The notes beneath the pieces were generated by a model that was not told the DNA's origin, did no database searches, and saw nothing but the letters and a program-made list of their open reading frames with translations. Position numbers and translations under genes: made by a program. 64,000 nt of DNA from positions 1,772,001 to 1,836,000 of the forward strand of contig JAQPZY010001495.1 in the NCBI GenBank assembly GCA_029931535.1, read 5' to 3'. Origin of the DNA: Margaritifera margaritifera (taxonomy: Eukaryota; Mollusca; Bivalvia; Unionida; Margaritiferidae). Shown here piece after piece: positions 1-64,000 of the stretch; position 1 is the first letter of the stretch; every line of letters starts with the position of its first letter.

Positions 1-1136
1 CAACTTGCAATGAAATCACAGTATTAGTATTTTACTAATTGAACAACAAAAATCCAGTTTCATCCTTGTTGTTTCTCTAAATTAATGTCACTCTTTTTTA
101 ACATAAAGAATCTTGTTTTATTCTGAATCTATAGTAACACTAGAATGTATCCACAGTCACATGCATAAAGCAGTAACGTAATACACAATGTTTTCATTGG
201 TACACGGGATGTGTGTTGAAACTACTTTGATTTGTTTTAAACAATCTTTCAGAGATTAGATATATTGGAAAAAAAAGGTAATTTATATAGAAAAACAAAG
301 AACTTCATTAGGAAATGCTATTTAATAGTAATTGTTCCCATAGTGATTATTAAAGGAGTATTAACCTGCTTTCCCCTCCCCCCCCCCCCCCCCCTTCTCA
401 CTGTCAGTGTCCATCTCCATTTTTCAGAGGTCCCTCGGTAACTTGAGCCATCACTTATGCAGCTGTGTATGTTTTGGACCCCGTTGTGTGTGAGTTATTG
501 AGGGAGAGGTGTATGGCCACCATTTCTAAAAATACAAAAACTTAACTAAACAAAACCTACCATACAGAATTAGACCGTAAATGACATGAAGCATCCTCTC
601 ATGAAGGCCTTAAATAAAATGTACAAATGCTGCTGGTCTGCCATCATATTATCCAGTTTGTAAGAATAGACAGACTTTTAAATTATTATTTCAGAATCTT
701 CTGAATGGAATTTTTAAAAATGTTGACATTATTTTGGCATGAAGGCTTTTTGAGTTTGTACAAACAATGCCAATCCACCATTAGATATTAAAGAAACTTA
801 AAATTTTTCACATAAACCACGAACAGATTTTCACCAAATTTGACAACATCCTGGCGTAAAGTCCTTTTAAAAGTATACAGATGATGCTGATCTGTCATCA
901 GATATAGCTTCGGTTATTAAATATAGTGAAATGTTAAAATATCAGCAGACATACTAACCCTTATTTCTTGGCCAAATGCCCTTGCATTAGGCTGATGTTG
1001 GCCAGGTTAATGAGCTCCAGTCACTTTTGCCCCTTAAATAATAATTGGTCATGTTGATAGAATAGAAAGAAGAAAAGAACAAAACCCATAAAGAATCAAT
1101 GACATTATTAAATAAAATTGTAATTTTGTTTGATAG
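1..1136. other. Sequence upstream of the first visible exon
   Basis: Probably intron of ZFR. It holds a 17-base poly-C tract at 378-394 and AT-rich sequence. I see no coding segment matching the ZFR N-terminus and no recognisable promoter. Confidence 0.5.
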
Positions 1137-55167
<54,031 letters not shown>

Positions 55168-55721
55168 TGATTTTCATGCATATCATTCACTTGAAAATGT
55201 ATAATATAGTTTTTTGCCTACATTAGCAAATAGCAAGACAAGATATCACTTTCCAGTGGCAACAGCATTGTTGTCATCAATAGGGTTAAAGTTTTTGTTG
55301 TGTGTTTGTGCTAATAAGTGTAGGACAGTCGTCTACAGGTTTGGGTACATCATAGCACAGTTCCAAGACATATAGATTTTTTAACGGAACACATTATTAG
55401 CTCACTTTTGTGGCCTAGCGTCCATCCTTTGTTGTGTGACAAAATTGGTGGGAATATTTCTAAGGACCTGCTGTGCCAAAATTGTGTTTGGGTTGACTCC
55501 CAAAGCAACAGTTTGGCTGCCATAGCAACCGTAATAGGTAATTTATTTTTGACTTGTTCAGAACAGCTCAGCCAGTTTTGATCAAACTTGTTGGGAATGT
55601 TTCTTGGCACATGATCTGTAAAAATTGTGTCCAGTGTGGCTCCCTTAGTACTGATGTGGTATCCATAGCAAACTTTTGGAAAACCTATTTTCAGGTTCTT
55701 CTTCATAACCACCTGTGGGCT

Positions 55722-55968
55722 CAGGGATGTAGATTAGGCTCATTGTGCTCCCCTGCATGACTTAAGAGGCGACTAATGAAGGCAGGAGATGTAACGCGTT
55801 GGTGATTAGCATACTGGACTCGTGCCTAAAAGTGTGTGGGTTCAAATTCTACCGTTGGATCAACCCGGGTCATCTACCATGGTGTGTGGCACTTTACTCC
55901 AATTGCCTTGACACTAAATAACCTACTTGTGTTGCTGTGCCAATAAACACCAAACCAAACCAAATCTT
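55722..55968 (+). repeat. tRNA-derived SINE, family 2
   Basis: A tRNA-like segment (GTTGGTGATTAGCATACTGG with B box GGTTCAAATTCTACC) is followed by CCAATTGCCTTGACACTAAA and a tail of AACCAAACCAAA repeats. A related central piece occurs at 19340-19400 (GTTGCCTTGGCACTAAATGA). It interrupts a diverged repeat whose units flank it (CAGAACAGCTCAGCCAGTTT before; CAGAATAGCCTATCCAGTTT after). Confidence 0.6.
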
Positions 55969-56175
55969 CAGAATAGCCTATCCAGTTTTTATCAACCATG
56001 GTTTGAATCTTTCATACAGTTTGTTCTGTCTAAATTGTATCAAATGGTACTTGTCTCCCATCAAGTATGGCTGTTGTTAATAACATTTTTTTAAAGAAAA
56101 GTTCTCGTAGAGCAACTTTCCAAACCGAAACTGCCTTACAATATCAGACCAAATGTGATCAACACTTTTTACATT

Positions 56176-57320
56176 CATCTTGGTTTGCACAGGTTTTGAA
56201 AACCCTTGAATTTGGTGTCTGGTCTTGAGAAACCCTTGAAAATTAGAAACGGTGGAGAAACCCTTAGAAAAGTTCATAAATTTGCTTTGATAGGTCTTTA
56301 AAAGCCCTTTGAATTGTGCTAATATTTGACTTATTACTATTAAATGTTTCATTTTTACCTATTTCATTATTTTGGGGTAAGACTGGGCATTAACGATTGC
56401 TCGAATCCATAATTTTATCACACATTTAGTTTATTTGGATACCTTTGGTATGAACCCTTGTCTTATGGCCAGACTGTGATTTTTCCTCAAACTTCCCAAA
56501 GTATAGTTGAGGTGACTGTTGGTGAATCAGTTTGATGTGTGCTTTAAAAATGGGGAAATGCAGTTTTAATTGTAAATGGATTACAGATCACAAATATTAG
56601 TGTAATAGAGAATTCAAAGAAAACAAGTCCATGGCAATGTGTGCATTGTGTAACAAGTTGCTTGATTTTGAAAAAGATGTGGGAGTATGCAATTTTCTTG
56701 TATATGAGAATTAAAATACGTAGAGATCACTTTGGAATCCTCTGAATGGTCATTGTTGACTTTTTATTTTTTTGAAGACAGTTTCTGAGAAAAATTATAT
56801 CGGTCAGCTACCAATCCCCACATCCCCATCTTGATGGATCACAACCCATATTTGGGTCAGATCTCCCTCCCAAGCAGTCAGTTCAAGCTGGCAGTCACAG
56901 TGAGAAGGCAAAAGCCACAGGGCAATTAACATTTAACATTCCAACTGTCTTAATAGGAAAAGATCTAAAGAAAAGGCCCAGGAATTAAATAATCTGGAAG
57001 ACAAATTTAATGATATGGTAGAATCCCTGAAGAAGTAAATGGATTGGACATAGCTTACAGTGATTTCACAGAGTACACATGCAGCTGGGAAATTGGTAAT
57101 GACAGTAACTTTTGTTGATAGTGCCATTATTGTATATATGCTTATATTTTACGACAAACTTGTCTGACATTTTTTTTATAATTTGGAAGATGGATTAAAC
57201 CAAAAATACAGTAAAAGATGTTTCAAATGCACTTTAAAAAGGGTCAAGTTCATTTAAGCAAGTCCTTGAAAAAGTTATAACAATCCCTTGAAAAGTCATT
57301 AAACTTGATCCTGAGATTTC
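56176..57320 (+). mobile_element. hAT-type transposon remnant
   Basis: Both edges are rich in CCCTTGAAAA/TTTTCAAGGG words in opposing orientation (56200-56260 and 57250-57300), typical of one hAT end type. Inside, from 56550, the + frame has MGKCSFNCKWITDHKY, a stop, then MAMCALCNKLLDFEKDVG, a BED-like finger start, and later a coiled-coil-like piece (KAQELNNLEDKFNDMVESLK, 56965-57036). The catalytic region is missing. Exact ends were not determined. Confidence 0.5.
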
Positions 57321-57566
57321 TTTATGGAGCATGAGTTTTATAAAAAAAAGATGTCAATGCATTATCTAGTCCAGTTACTGAAGTTACACGAAGTAGAAAC
57401 ACAGTTAAATAGCATGTCGTATGCCTTAAATTTCTACCAAATAGCTGGATATTCTCCTGACATGGGTGTCTTTCAACCCAGGGTACTTGATTTATTACTG
57501 CCTTTCCCTTTTAGATCAGTGTATGCAAGGTGAGTGACATTAGGTACACATGGGCCTCTTGATTAT

Positions 57567-58296
57567 AGCTCTACTTGTCATAGACCAGAAGGGTTTATGC
57601 AATGACCTGTTGTCTATTGTCTATCCATTTGCACAAGTTTTTTATCACCACTCATAAACACCATGGAGGACTGCTATGACATTTTACACATGCATTCATA
57701 TCAAGATCATGTTGGTTCTAAATGAAAATGATTCTGCTTGGACATCAAATATGGGTGACCATCTGAAAAACTTAATTATCATTTCTCCTCCTGAACAAAA
57801 GGTCATATTGACATGGGGTTTTCACTTAAAGACTTGCTATGATGTATAATTGGTCCTAAATGAAAATGGTGCCGCTCAGACATGCAATATAGCTGCTATG
57901 GTGGCCATCTTGATGTCACTACTTCTGATGAACGGAAAGACTTCTTATGATGGCTAGTTGGTCCAAAATGAAAATGGTGCTAATCTCCCATCCAATATAC
58001 TCACCACGGTGGCCATCTTGAAAGTTGTATTATCCCTACTCCTAAATGAATGCTAATACTGACATGGAGTTTTCACCAAAAGACTTGTGATGTCTAGTTG
58101 GTCCTAAATGAAAAGGGTGCCAGTCGGACTTTGTGGCCATCATGTAAATCTTATAATTGCTACTCCTTATTGGATGGTCATATTGACATTGGGTTTTCAC
58201 TTAAAGACATCTTATGTTTACTTCGGCCTAAATAAAAATGGTACCAATCTGATATCCAATATGGTCACTATGGTAGCCATCTTGAAAATCTTGTTT
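57567..58296 (+). mobile_element. Tandem-core repeat element, copy 8
   Basis: The head AGCTCTACTTGTCATAGACC starts at 57567. About five core units follow (TTGGTCCTAAATGAAAATGG near 57850, 57960 and 58100). It ends without its hairpin tail, directly at the left end of DIRS copy D. Confidence 0.7.
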
Positions 58297-58831
58297 TTAA
58301 TAGCAGTTATACATGACATACTACTATTGCATTGCTACCCGTTTCAGGATGCGAAGTCCCATTTCGGGATGTGAAGTCCCAAGACCAAACTAATTATTTC
58401 CATCCTACAATTAATAATTGGAGACCAGAAAATAAAAGATTAAGATAATAGCCTGATGCTTTAGTTATATCCAAGATATGGAATATCTTCCTCTTTTTCC
58501 TTGGACACTTGTGCTGATACATGTGTGTCAGGATGCTCAATGAAATTTGCCTTCATTTTTATATTTAGGCCTCTTTCTGGCCAAACATGTCCTTTTTTGG
58601 TGTTGATTCAGCTATTTCCTCCCCAGTCCTTTATATGTGTGTGTCTGTGTTCCTTTTCGTTAATTTTGAAGGGTTTTTGCACCTTAGCTTAGCAAATTCG
58701 TGCCTCTTTAAATTTTTACCCCTTCTTAGGACTGGTGTCAGGGCAAGTATCTCTTATCCTTTTTTAGTTCCAGTTCAGTTTATTTTTGTGTTTTTTTGTT
58801 TTTGTTTTTTTTTCTCTTTTAAATTATAATT

Positions 58832-59935
58832 ATGTCACAAGCTGTGGGTAAATGCAGGCATAAGAAGGCCCTGTGTATCATGTACTGAGTGTACACATAA
58901 TGTCAGTTGTCCTATTTGTTGTCTGTGGGAAGATGTGGTGTGGGGTAGTGAGTCTGCCTCCTGCCCACATGACATCTCGTTTCCAAGGTACATCGGATGG
59001 GGCAGGTCATAGACCTTCTCAATCTACTCCTCCCTGATCCAACAAAAAGGAGGCTGACCACCACTCTCCTTCTAGATCATTGAGAAGGTATCATTGATCC
59101 TGTTTGCCGAGGAAGACAGATCGAAAGGTTAGTCGCATTGACCCCATAAGTGTTTACTGAAAGACGAAAATTCCATTAAATATTCTTTCTCCAGAGATGG
59201 AGACCAGGAAGGATAGTCCTGTCTCGGCTCGGGAGCGAGGCCAGGATGATGATACCCTTTCAGTGCTGGTGGACTTAAATGAGCTTCCAGAAGAACCAGT
59301 TGTGGCATGGCCTTTTCTTCCATTAGTGTTCCCTTCAGAGGAGAAACTCCACCCCATTCCGGACTTGGGGTGCTCCCCAGATGATGATATCGGCTGGGAT
59401 CTGGTCTTGTCTCCCAGTCAGATCTTTAGAGGCCTTGCAACTAAAGGCTAGGACCTTGGTGACAATAGCCTAACATGCTGATCTCTTTTTGGCTGCCTCC
59501 ATCAGCTTGTTGCTTGTTGGAGGCTGTGGCTAAATCATCAAAGCATGCACTTTCGATGTCCATGTGGTCTCTTTGGAGCTTCTCCACCTCGGTAGAAATG
59601 CCGCTTTGGAGGTTTTGCTGGATCAAAGCAGAAACCTGTTTAGGGCTGCATCCTCTAAGTGTGGATGATCTTCTGAGGTCTAATCCCTTTTGTGGCATTG
59701 CAAGACTTGAGGGACAAACAATACTAGTTTTCCAAGTCCATCTAAACTGGCCAAGAAGCATGTCCACCCTGATCAGTCGATGGACCATCTCCCAAGTTTT
59801 TCAGAAGGGGTCAATTTCAACAGCCACACAAGCAGCCCCGGTACAAAACTTCCTCCTTAGGGGAAGGAGGGAGGTAGTCGGTCTTAGGGAGTTGCACCCT
59901 CTCCTGCAACATCTCTTCCCAGCATTTAAGTAGCC
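58832..59935 (+). pseudogene. DIRS gag-like remnant (copy D)
   Basis: It begins MSQAVGKCRHKKALC, the gag start pattern seen in copies B and C. It reads through METRKDSPVSARERGQDDDT and LSPSQIFRGLATKG before frameshifts. An Arg-rich stretch (LLRGRREVVG) lies near the end. GC-rich relative to the intron. Stops and frameshifts interrupt it. Confidence 0.6.
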
Positions 59936-59941
59936 CACTGT

Positions 59942-60540
59942 TTGGAGGCTTGGTCAGACCTCATGGACGATGAGTGGGTCCTTTCCATTATAAGGGAAGG
60001 TAACTGGCTTAGTTTCCAGGGACCTCCTCCCATTTCATGGACCTCATTTTTATTCACGTCCAAACTGGTTTATCTAAGGAAAGAGGTATACACCCTTCTA
60101 CGAAAGGGTGCAGTGGAGATGGTGGAAATCAAGCCAAAGTCGGGGTTTCTATTCCCATATTTTTGGGCCCTGAAAAAGGTGGAAAGTTTCAACTTAACAT
60201 CGAGCTTTCTGCCTGAAACAAATTTCTTTGGGAAGAACATTTCAAAATGGGGACTATCATCTCGGTATTTCAATTTTGGGCTCTTTCTGTTTGGCCTTGC
60301 CTCGGCCTCCAGAGCCTCTACCAGGGTAATTGGGGGGGGGGGGGGGGTAATAGCAACTCATTTGAGGTCTTTAGGGGTCCCCATCCTCCAGTATTTTGAT
60401 GCACAATGTCTTTGGAGATACTCTTCTGAAGGACCTGTCTCTCTTTTGCTTGATGTTTTCTCTTCTGCATCTAATCCCCAATCTAGAGAAGTCAGATCTT
60501 ATCACTTTTCAGGACTTCATGAATGAATGAATTTCCTCAC
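59942..60540 (+). pseudogene. DIRS reverse-transcriptase remnant (copy D)
   Basis: The 194-codon frame begins MEAWSDLMDDEWVLSIIREG and contains VYTLLRKGAVEMVEIKPKSG, FLFPYFWALKKVE and a LFGLASASRASTRVI segment, all recognisable DIRS RT blocks. The catalytic YLDD is replaced by YFDA. A run of 16 G (60332-60347) lies within it, and the palm segment with the first Asp is shifted or lost. It is inactive. Confidence 0.7.
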
Positions 60541-60869
60541 CAGTCAGGGTATAGTTCGCATTTCCCCATACATGGTAGCCCAGATTCTGTTCCTCTTAGA
60601 GTGTCTTTTGGGCAAAACTTGATTGCTGGCTTGCCTTTACTTGGGAACTCTGCCTCTCCTGGGAACTCAGAATGCAGCTGCAGAATTAGTTCCATTAGGG
60701 AGACTTTATTTGCATCCTCTCCAGTTCCTGCTCCTAGCAAACTGGAGACTGCACAGGGACCTTCTGTCGAATCAGATAGCCCTGGGATCCAATTTTCGTC
60801 TTCACCTGAGTTGATGGCTAGATCAGGACCGGTTTATGTCTGGAGTCGCAGTTTACACCCTGAAACCCC

Positions 60870-61240
60870 ACTATTCTTTGTTCACAGATGCATTGGATTC
60901 AGAATGGGGTGCTCACCTGGAGCCAGAGGGACTCTTTCTTCATGGATTGTGGTCTCGGGGGAAGAATCTACTTTTTATATCAAGAACCTAGATATTCAGG
61001 CATTGTTTCTAGCCCTACAAGGGGTATGTCAACATCATAAGGTGTTGTTGCATTATGATTGCCCTGGACAACATGTTTTTTGTAGCGTACTGCAGGTGAC
61101 GAGGAGGAATACAGGCCCCTTCTCTATGTGGGAAAGTCAGAAACCTCCAATATGTAGTGTTAGAGATCACTGTCAGAGTCCGCCACATTCCGGACAAGAG
61201 AAATATCCTGTTTGACAGCCTGTCCAGACAGGTCTGCGTA
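60870..61240 (+). pseudogene. DIRS RNase H remnant (copy D)
   Basis: In the best frames it reads TDALDSEWGAHLEPEGLFLH, LWSRGKN, a DN-type strand and HIPDKRNILFDSLSRQ. These match the TDAS..GWGAHL and HIPGKxNxLADxLSR motifs of DIRS RNase H. Stops and frameshifts are present. The expected recombinase does not follow. Confidence 0.6.
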
Positions 61241-61264
61241 GTCCTTACAGAATGGTGCAGATCA

Positions 61265-61380
61265 ATGGTGGCCACGCATGAAAATCTTGTCACAACTCTT
61301 GAAGGAATGGTTGTGTTGACATGGAGTTTTTACTAAGCACTCTTACTATGTGTAGTCCGTCCTAAATGAAATGACGTCAG
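61265..61380 (+). repeat. Tandem-core repeat, single core unit
   Basis: One diverged unit (GAAAATCTTGTCACAACTCT, GTGTTGACATGGAGTTTTTA, GTCCTAAATGAAATGACG) truncates DIRS copy D. No head or tail is present. Confidence 0.5.
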
Positions 61381-61499
61381 TGCAACCTCCCAAAATTTTT
61401 AAAATCTCTTAAAAGCTACTTATCCTAAATAGAAAACCATGTGCATTAGTTGTATATTCTTGGTTAATATTTTTTTTAGGTCAGGTTTTTTGCACACTG

Positions 61500-61880
61500 T
61501 ATAAATATTGTTATACCTGGAATTCTGAAACTTGTTAAGGGGATGCATCTTTATGAATAATACATCCTCATCACAAACATAGGTCACCTTGACCTATATT
61601 TTTTGATTAACTGACTTCAATTAAATTTCAGGTTTTAAGTTTATTTATCAAGCTCTGTTCATGGTTGAATCATCAAAATAGATTGTATGCATCTCTATTA
61701 GTACCATACCTTTACGACAAAAGGTCATCGTGACCTATATTTCATCTATTACATGCTTTGGTGAAGTTTTTGCATTTAGCAGATGACCACACGGGTTTTT
61801 GTCATGTTATATGCATACTGTCCTACCAAGACTCCTGACACTTGGTGAATGGATGCATCTTTAAAAATTTTACAGGGGTG
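61500..61880 (+). repeat. Diverged tandem repeat, about 2 units
   Basis: Shared words are GGATGCATCTTTA, AGGTCA(C/T)C(T/G)TGACCTATATT and CTGAAACTTGTTAAGG / CTGACACTTGGTGAATGG. A fragment of the same family is at 19141-19310. Confidence 0.55.
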
Positions 61881-62469
61881 GAAAAATGATGAAATTCCTT
61901 GGCTATTCTGGGCAACCAGCTTTGAAAATCTGGTTGCTCGGCTGATTTTTCTTGTTTCCTGGTAAATTATTGCAGTTGTCCCCAAGATTGCTGTAATAAA
62001 AATTATTCAATGTGTTTTGTCATAGATATAGTTAGTCCTAATTGCACACTATACTTGTAACTCTCCATCAGTCCTGCTAATGGAATGTGTCACACAGGTT
62101 TACACACATTTCACATGTTTGAGATCAGTAAATAGAAGATAAGTGGACAATTTCCTCTTTTTTTTATGGTGTCTTGTTGTCCATTGGCTTTCCAGTACTT
62201 GACCATCCCTGACCAGAAACTTTTCAATAGAGCGGGCTTGGATGTTTTAAGTTGTTGAAGGCATTGTGAGAATTGATGCTCTGTTTGCCTTTAACTTTTT
62301 AACATATCACCATAAAACGGTACATTTTGACGGTGTTCATAAATTTTCAATACACAGTATGAATATTTGGTGCTCTGTTTAGGAAACCAGTCTGGTTATG
62401 TATGTTTTCAGCTTTGGTCAGCCTTTTTGTCAGGTCTGTTTGACCAATACAAAAACACCTTTGAATAAT

Positions 62470-62535
62470 ATTTTATTTTGTTTAAACGATGATTAAATTT
62501 TACTTTTTTTTTCTCAATGAATTAATGCTTTTCAA

Positions 62536-62573
<38 letters not shown>

Positions 62574-62698
62574 TTACATTAACAGCTGAATATCTCTGAC
62601 AGCCATAAATAGTTTGGGCTCTACTTGGCACTTTTTATTTTTTTAAAACAATGATCAAATTTTACCCTTTATGTATCAGTTAATGAATCCCTTTTTAA

Positions 62699-62729
<31 letters not shown>

Positions 62730-62780
62730 CTACTTTAACGACCTACAGCTATAAATAGTTTTGGCTCTACTTGGCCGCTT
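62470..62780 (+). repeat. Tandem duplication of about 175 bp with (TTA)n microsatellites
   Basis: Two neighbouring segments each read AAATTTTAC, AATGAAT, a TTA microsatellite (about 62539-62572 and 62702-62729), then AGC.ATAAATAGTTT and GGCTCTACTTGGC. They look like a local duplication with independent microsatellite lengths. Confidence 0.7.
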
Positions 62781-63479
62781 CAGTAGTGTGAATCGAACAT
62801 GCCTGAATGTGTTATCTATATTTGGATTTGAATGGTTCATTCATTGAGCATGTTTTCCTAGGTTACAAGTTACAGTTAATCAACTGTAGGGGAGATTTAA
62901 TTGGTTTATGACTGAAAGGAGGATTCTTGCCATGTGCAATACAAACCTGACACAGAGATGTCAGTATCATCTAGTTTTCAGCTGGATCAAGGAAAAACTG
63001 TTTTCGACATGTGTGGCATATCATGCATACGGCTGTGGAAAATTATTGCATGAAGGGGCTGCCTGTTGCTCCTGATGACCGGTCAGACCCGAACCTGCTC
63101 TATTTCATGTTTATCTCAGTTAACATCACACAGTTACTGTTAATTTGATACTATTAATTCTGTGCCTAAATAGTCAGTGAACTGTAAGCTTTCCACAGGA
63201 TTTTTGTTTAGTGATTACTGCACCAGCTACTATAGTATGAAACAACAATTGTGGTTGGTTTAATTATTTTAAACTTGCCATATTACTTTTGATAAAGTTG
63301 GCCAACCGAAGCAACTGTGACATGCTCTACAGAACAGTGAGAAAGCATAATAAATAGATCATAGGCATTCATTGTGTCAAGCCAAAGATGAAAAAAGCCG
63401 CTACCATATGTTCTTATGTTGACAACAGACATACATTCACCAGTCTTTCTTTAAAGGTTCACCCTGAGGGACTGGTAGT

Positions 63480-64000
63480 ATGGACCATATTTTATTATTT
63501 GCCAGTCATAATGTGGATATTATGTTGTGTTTGTCAGTCTGTCCGTCTCTTACCAACTTGAGTTATCTACCATCTTCATTTACCAGATTTTGTGGATGGC
63601 TGACACATGGGGTAAAGATGAACACTATTGATTTCAGGTTCAAAGGTCAAGGTCACTGGCTGAAAGAAGACAAATTATTTCTGCACAATAATTAAAGTTC
63701 TTTACAATTTACAGTTACCAAACTTTGTGGATGGCTTGCACTTGGGGTATGGAAGAACCCAATTGATTGGGGGGTCAAAGTTCAAGGTCACTGACTGAAA
63801 GAGAAATGGTTTATGCACAGTAACTTCATTTGTCCATAACCTGTAATTGCTGAACTTTCTTTATGGCTTGCACTTGGGGTAGGGACAAAGTCTATCAGAT
63901 TTGGCATCAGTAGTTTCAAGGTTCAGGTCACTGTGACTGAAAGAAGAAATATGGTTTCTGCACAGTTAAATTAGTTCTACATCACATACTTGGACCAAAC
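63480..64000 (+). repeat. Tandem repeat, ~135-bp unit (as at 39230), continues past the window
   Basis: At least three units (anchors GTGGATGGCTGACACATGGG near 63591, TTTGTGGATGGCTTGCACTT near 63724, TATGGCTTGCACTTGGGGTA near 63862) in the same orientation as the block at 39230. The array is still running at 64000. Confidence 0.75.

Larger units (their letters stand above)
58297..61264 (+). mobile_element. DIRS-type retrotransposon copy D, 3' truncated
   Basis: In + order: left terminal region (58297-58420, with CTACAATTAATAATTGGAG), leader, gag-like region from 58832, RT (59942-60540), connection (60590-60830) and RNase H (about 60870-61240). It is cut before the recombinase by a single core unit of the tandem-core repeat (61265-61380). 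This is the only copy with RT in gene orientation. Confidence 0.75.

Noticed and set aside
434..510. Possible upstream ZFR exon after TTTTTCAG near 427
   Set aside because: The open stretch does not resemble the ZFR N-terminus and no good in-phase donor follows.
55790..55870. Possible tRNA gene
   Set aside because: The B box is degenerate and it is followed by a SINE body and AACCAAACC tail.
59441..59788. 115-codon minus-strand frame
   Set aside because: Antisense of the DIRS copy D gag-like region.

Overview
The window is animal nuclear DNA: AT-rich, with long introns, many dispersed repeats and no bacterial-style gene packing. It holds most of one host gene on the + strand, the orthologue of ZFR (zinc finger RNA-binding protein). 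I found 18 exons joined by GT-AG introns between 1137 and 55158. They give one continuous 813-codon reading frame with three C2H2 fingers and about two thirds of the C-terminal DZF domain. The first coding exon(s), promoter, last DZF exons and 3' UTR lie outside the window; the final intron is still open at 64000 (>8.8 kb). A further 72-nt, phase-matched open segment at 7407-7478 looks like a cassette exon. The repeats (tRNA-derived SINEs, DIRS-type retroelements, elements with cores of ~140-bp tandem units) resemble those of mollusc genomes, so a mollusc is my best guess, but this rests on general knowledge and not on a search.

Layout. 1-3.8 kb: exons 1-3 (Gln/Ala/Tyr/Thr-rich N-terminus). 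3.8-18.4 kb: the 14.5-kb intron 3, with a tandem-repeat block, hAT transposase remnants on both strands, a SINE, the candidate cassette exon, a ~1.8-kb element with inverted ends, and a rearranged DIRS element whose gag-RT block is inverted. 18.4-28.5 kb: exons 4-10 (zinc fingers 1-3 and the charged region). 28.5-33.2 kb: intron 10, with a pogo/Tigger-like transposon at a TA inside a tandem-core repeat, and an internally deleted DIRS copy. 33.2-34.6 kb: exons 11-12. 34.6-41.6 kb: intron 12, with a third DIRS copy (gag, RNase H, tyrosine recombinase, right end) and a ~135-bp tandem-repeat block. 41.6-55.2 kb: exons 13-18 (DZF domain), with a hAT-like element showing a 6-bp target duplication, a SINE with a perfect 13-bp target duplication, and an 851-bp MITE with a 5-bp target duplication. 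55.2-64 kb: the open last intron, with a SINE, a hAT remnant, a fourth DIRS copy and more tandem repeats.

The main points of interest are a repeat family with terminal stem-loops and an expandable tandem core (at least eight copies, several next to or inside DIRS elements), four DIRS copies all in gene orientation with one inverted core, DNA transposons with clear ends and target duplications, and the candidate cassette exon. I saw no cellular RNA gene, CRISPR array or second host gene.
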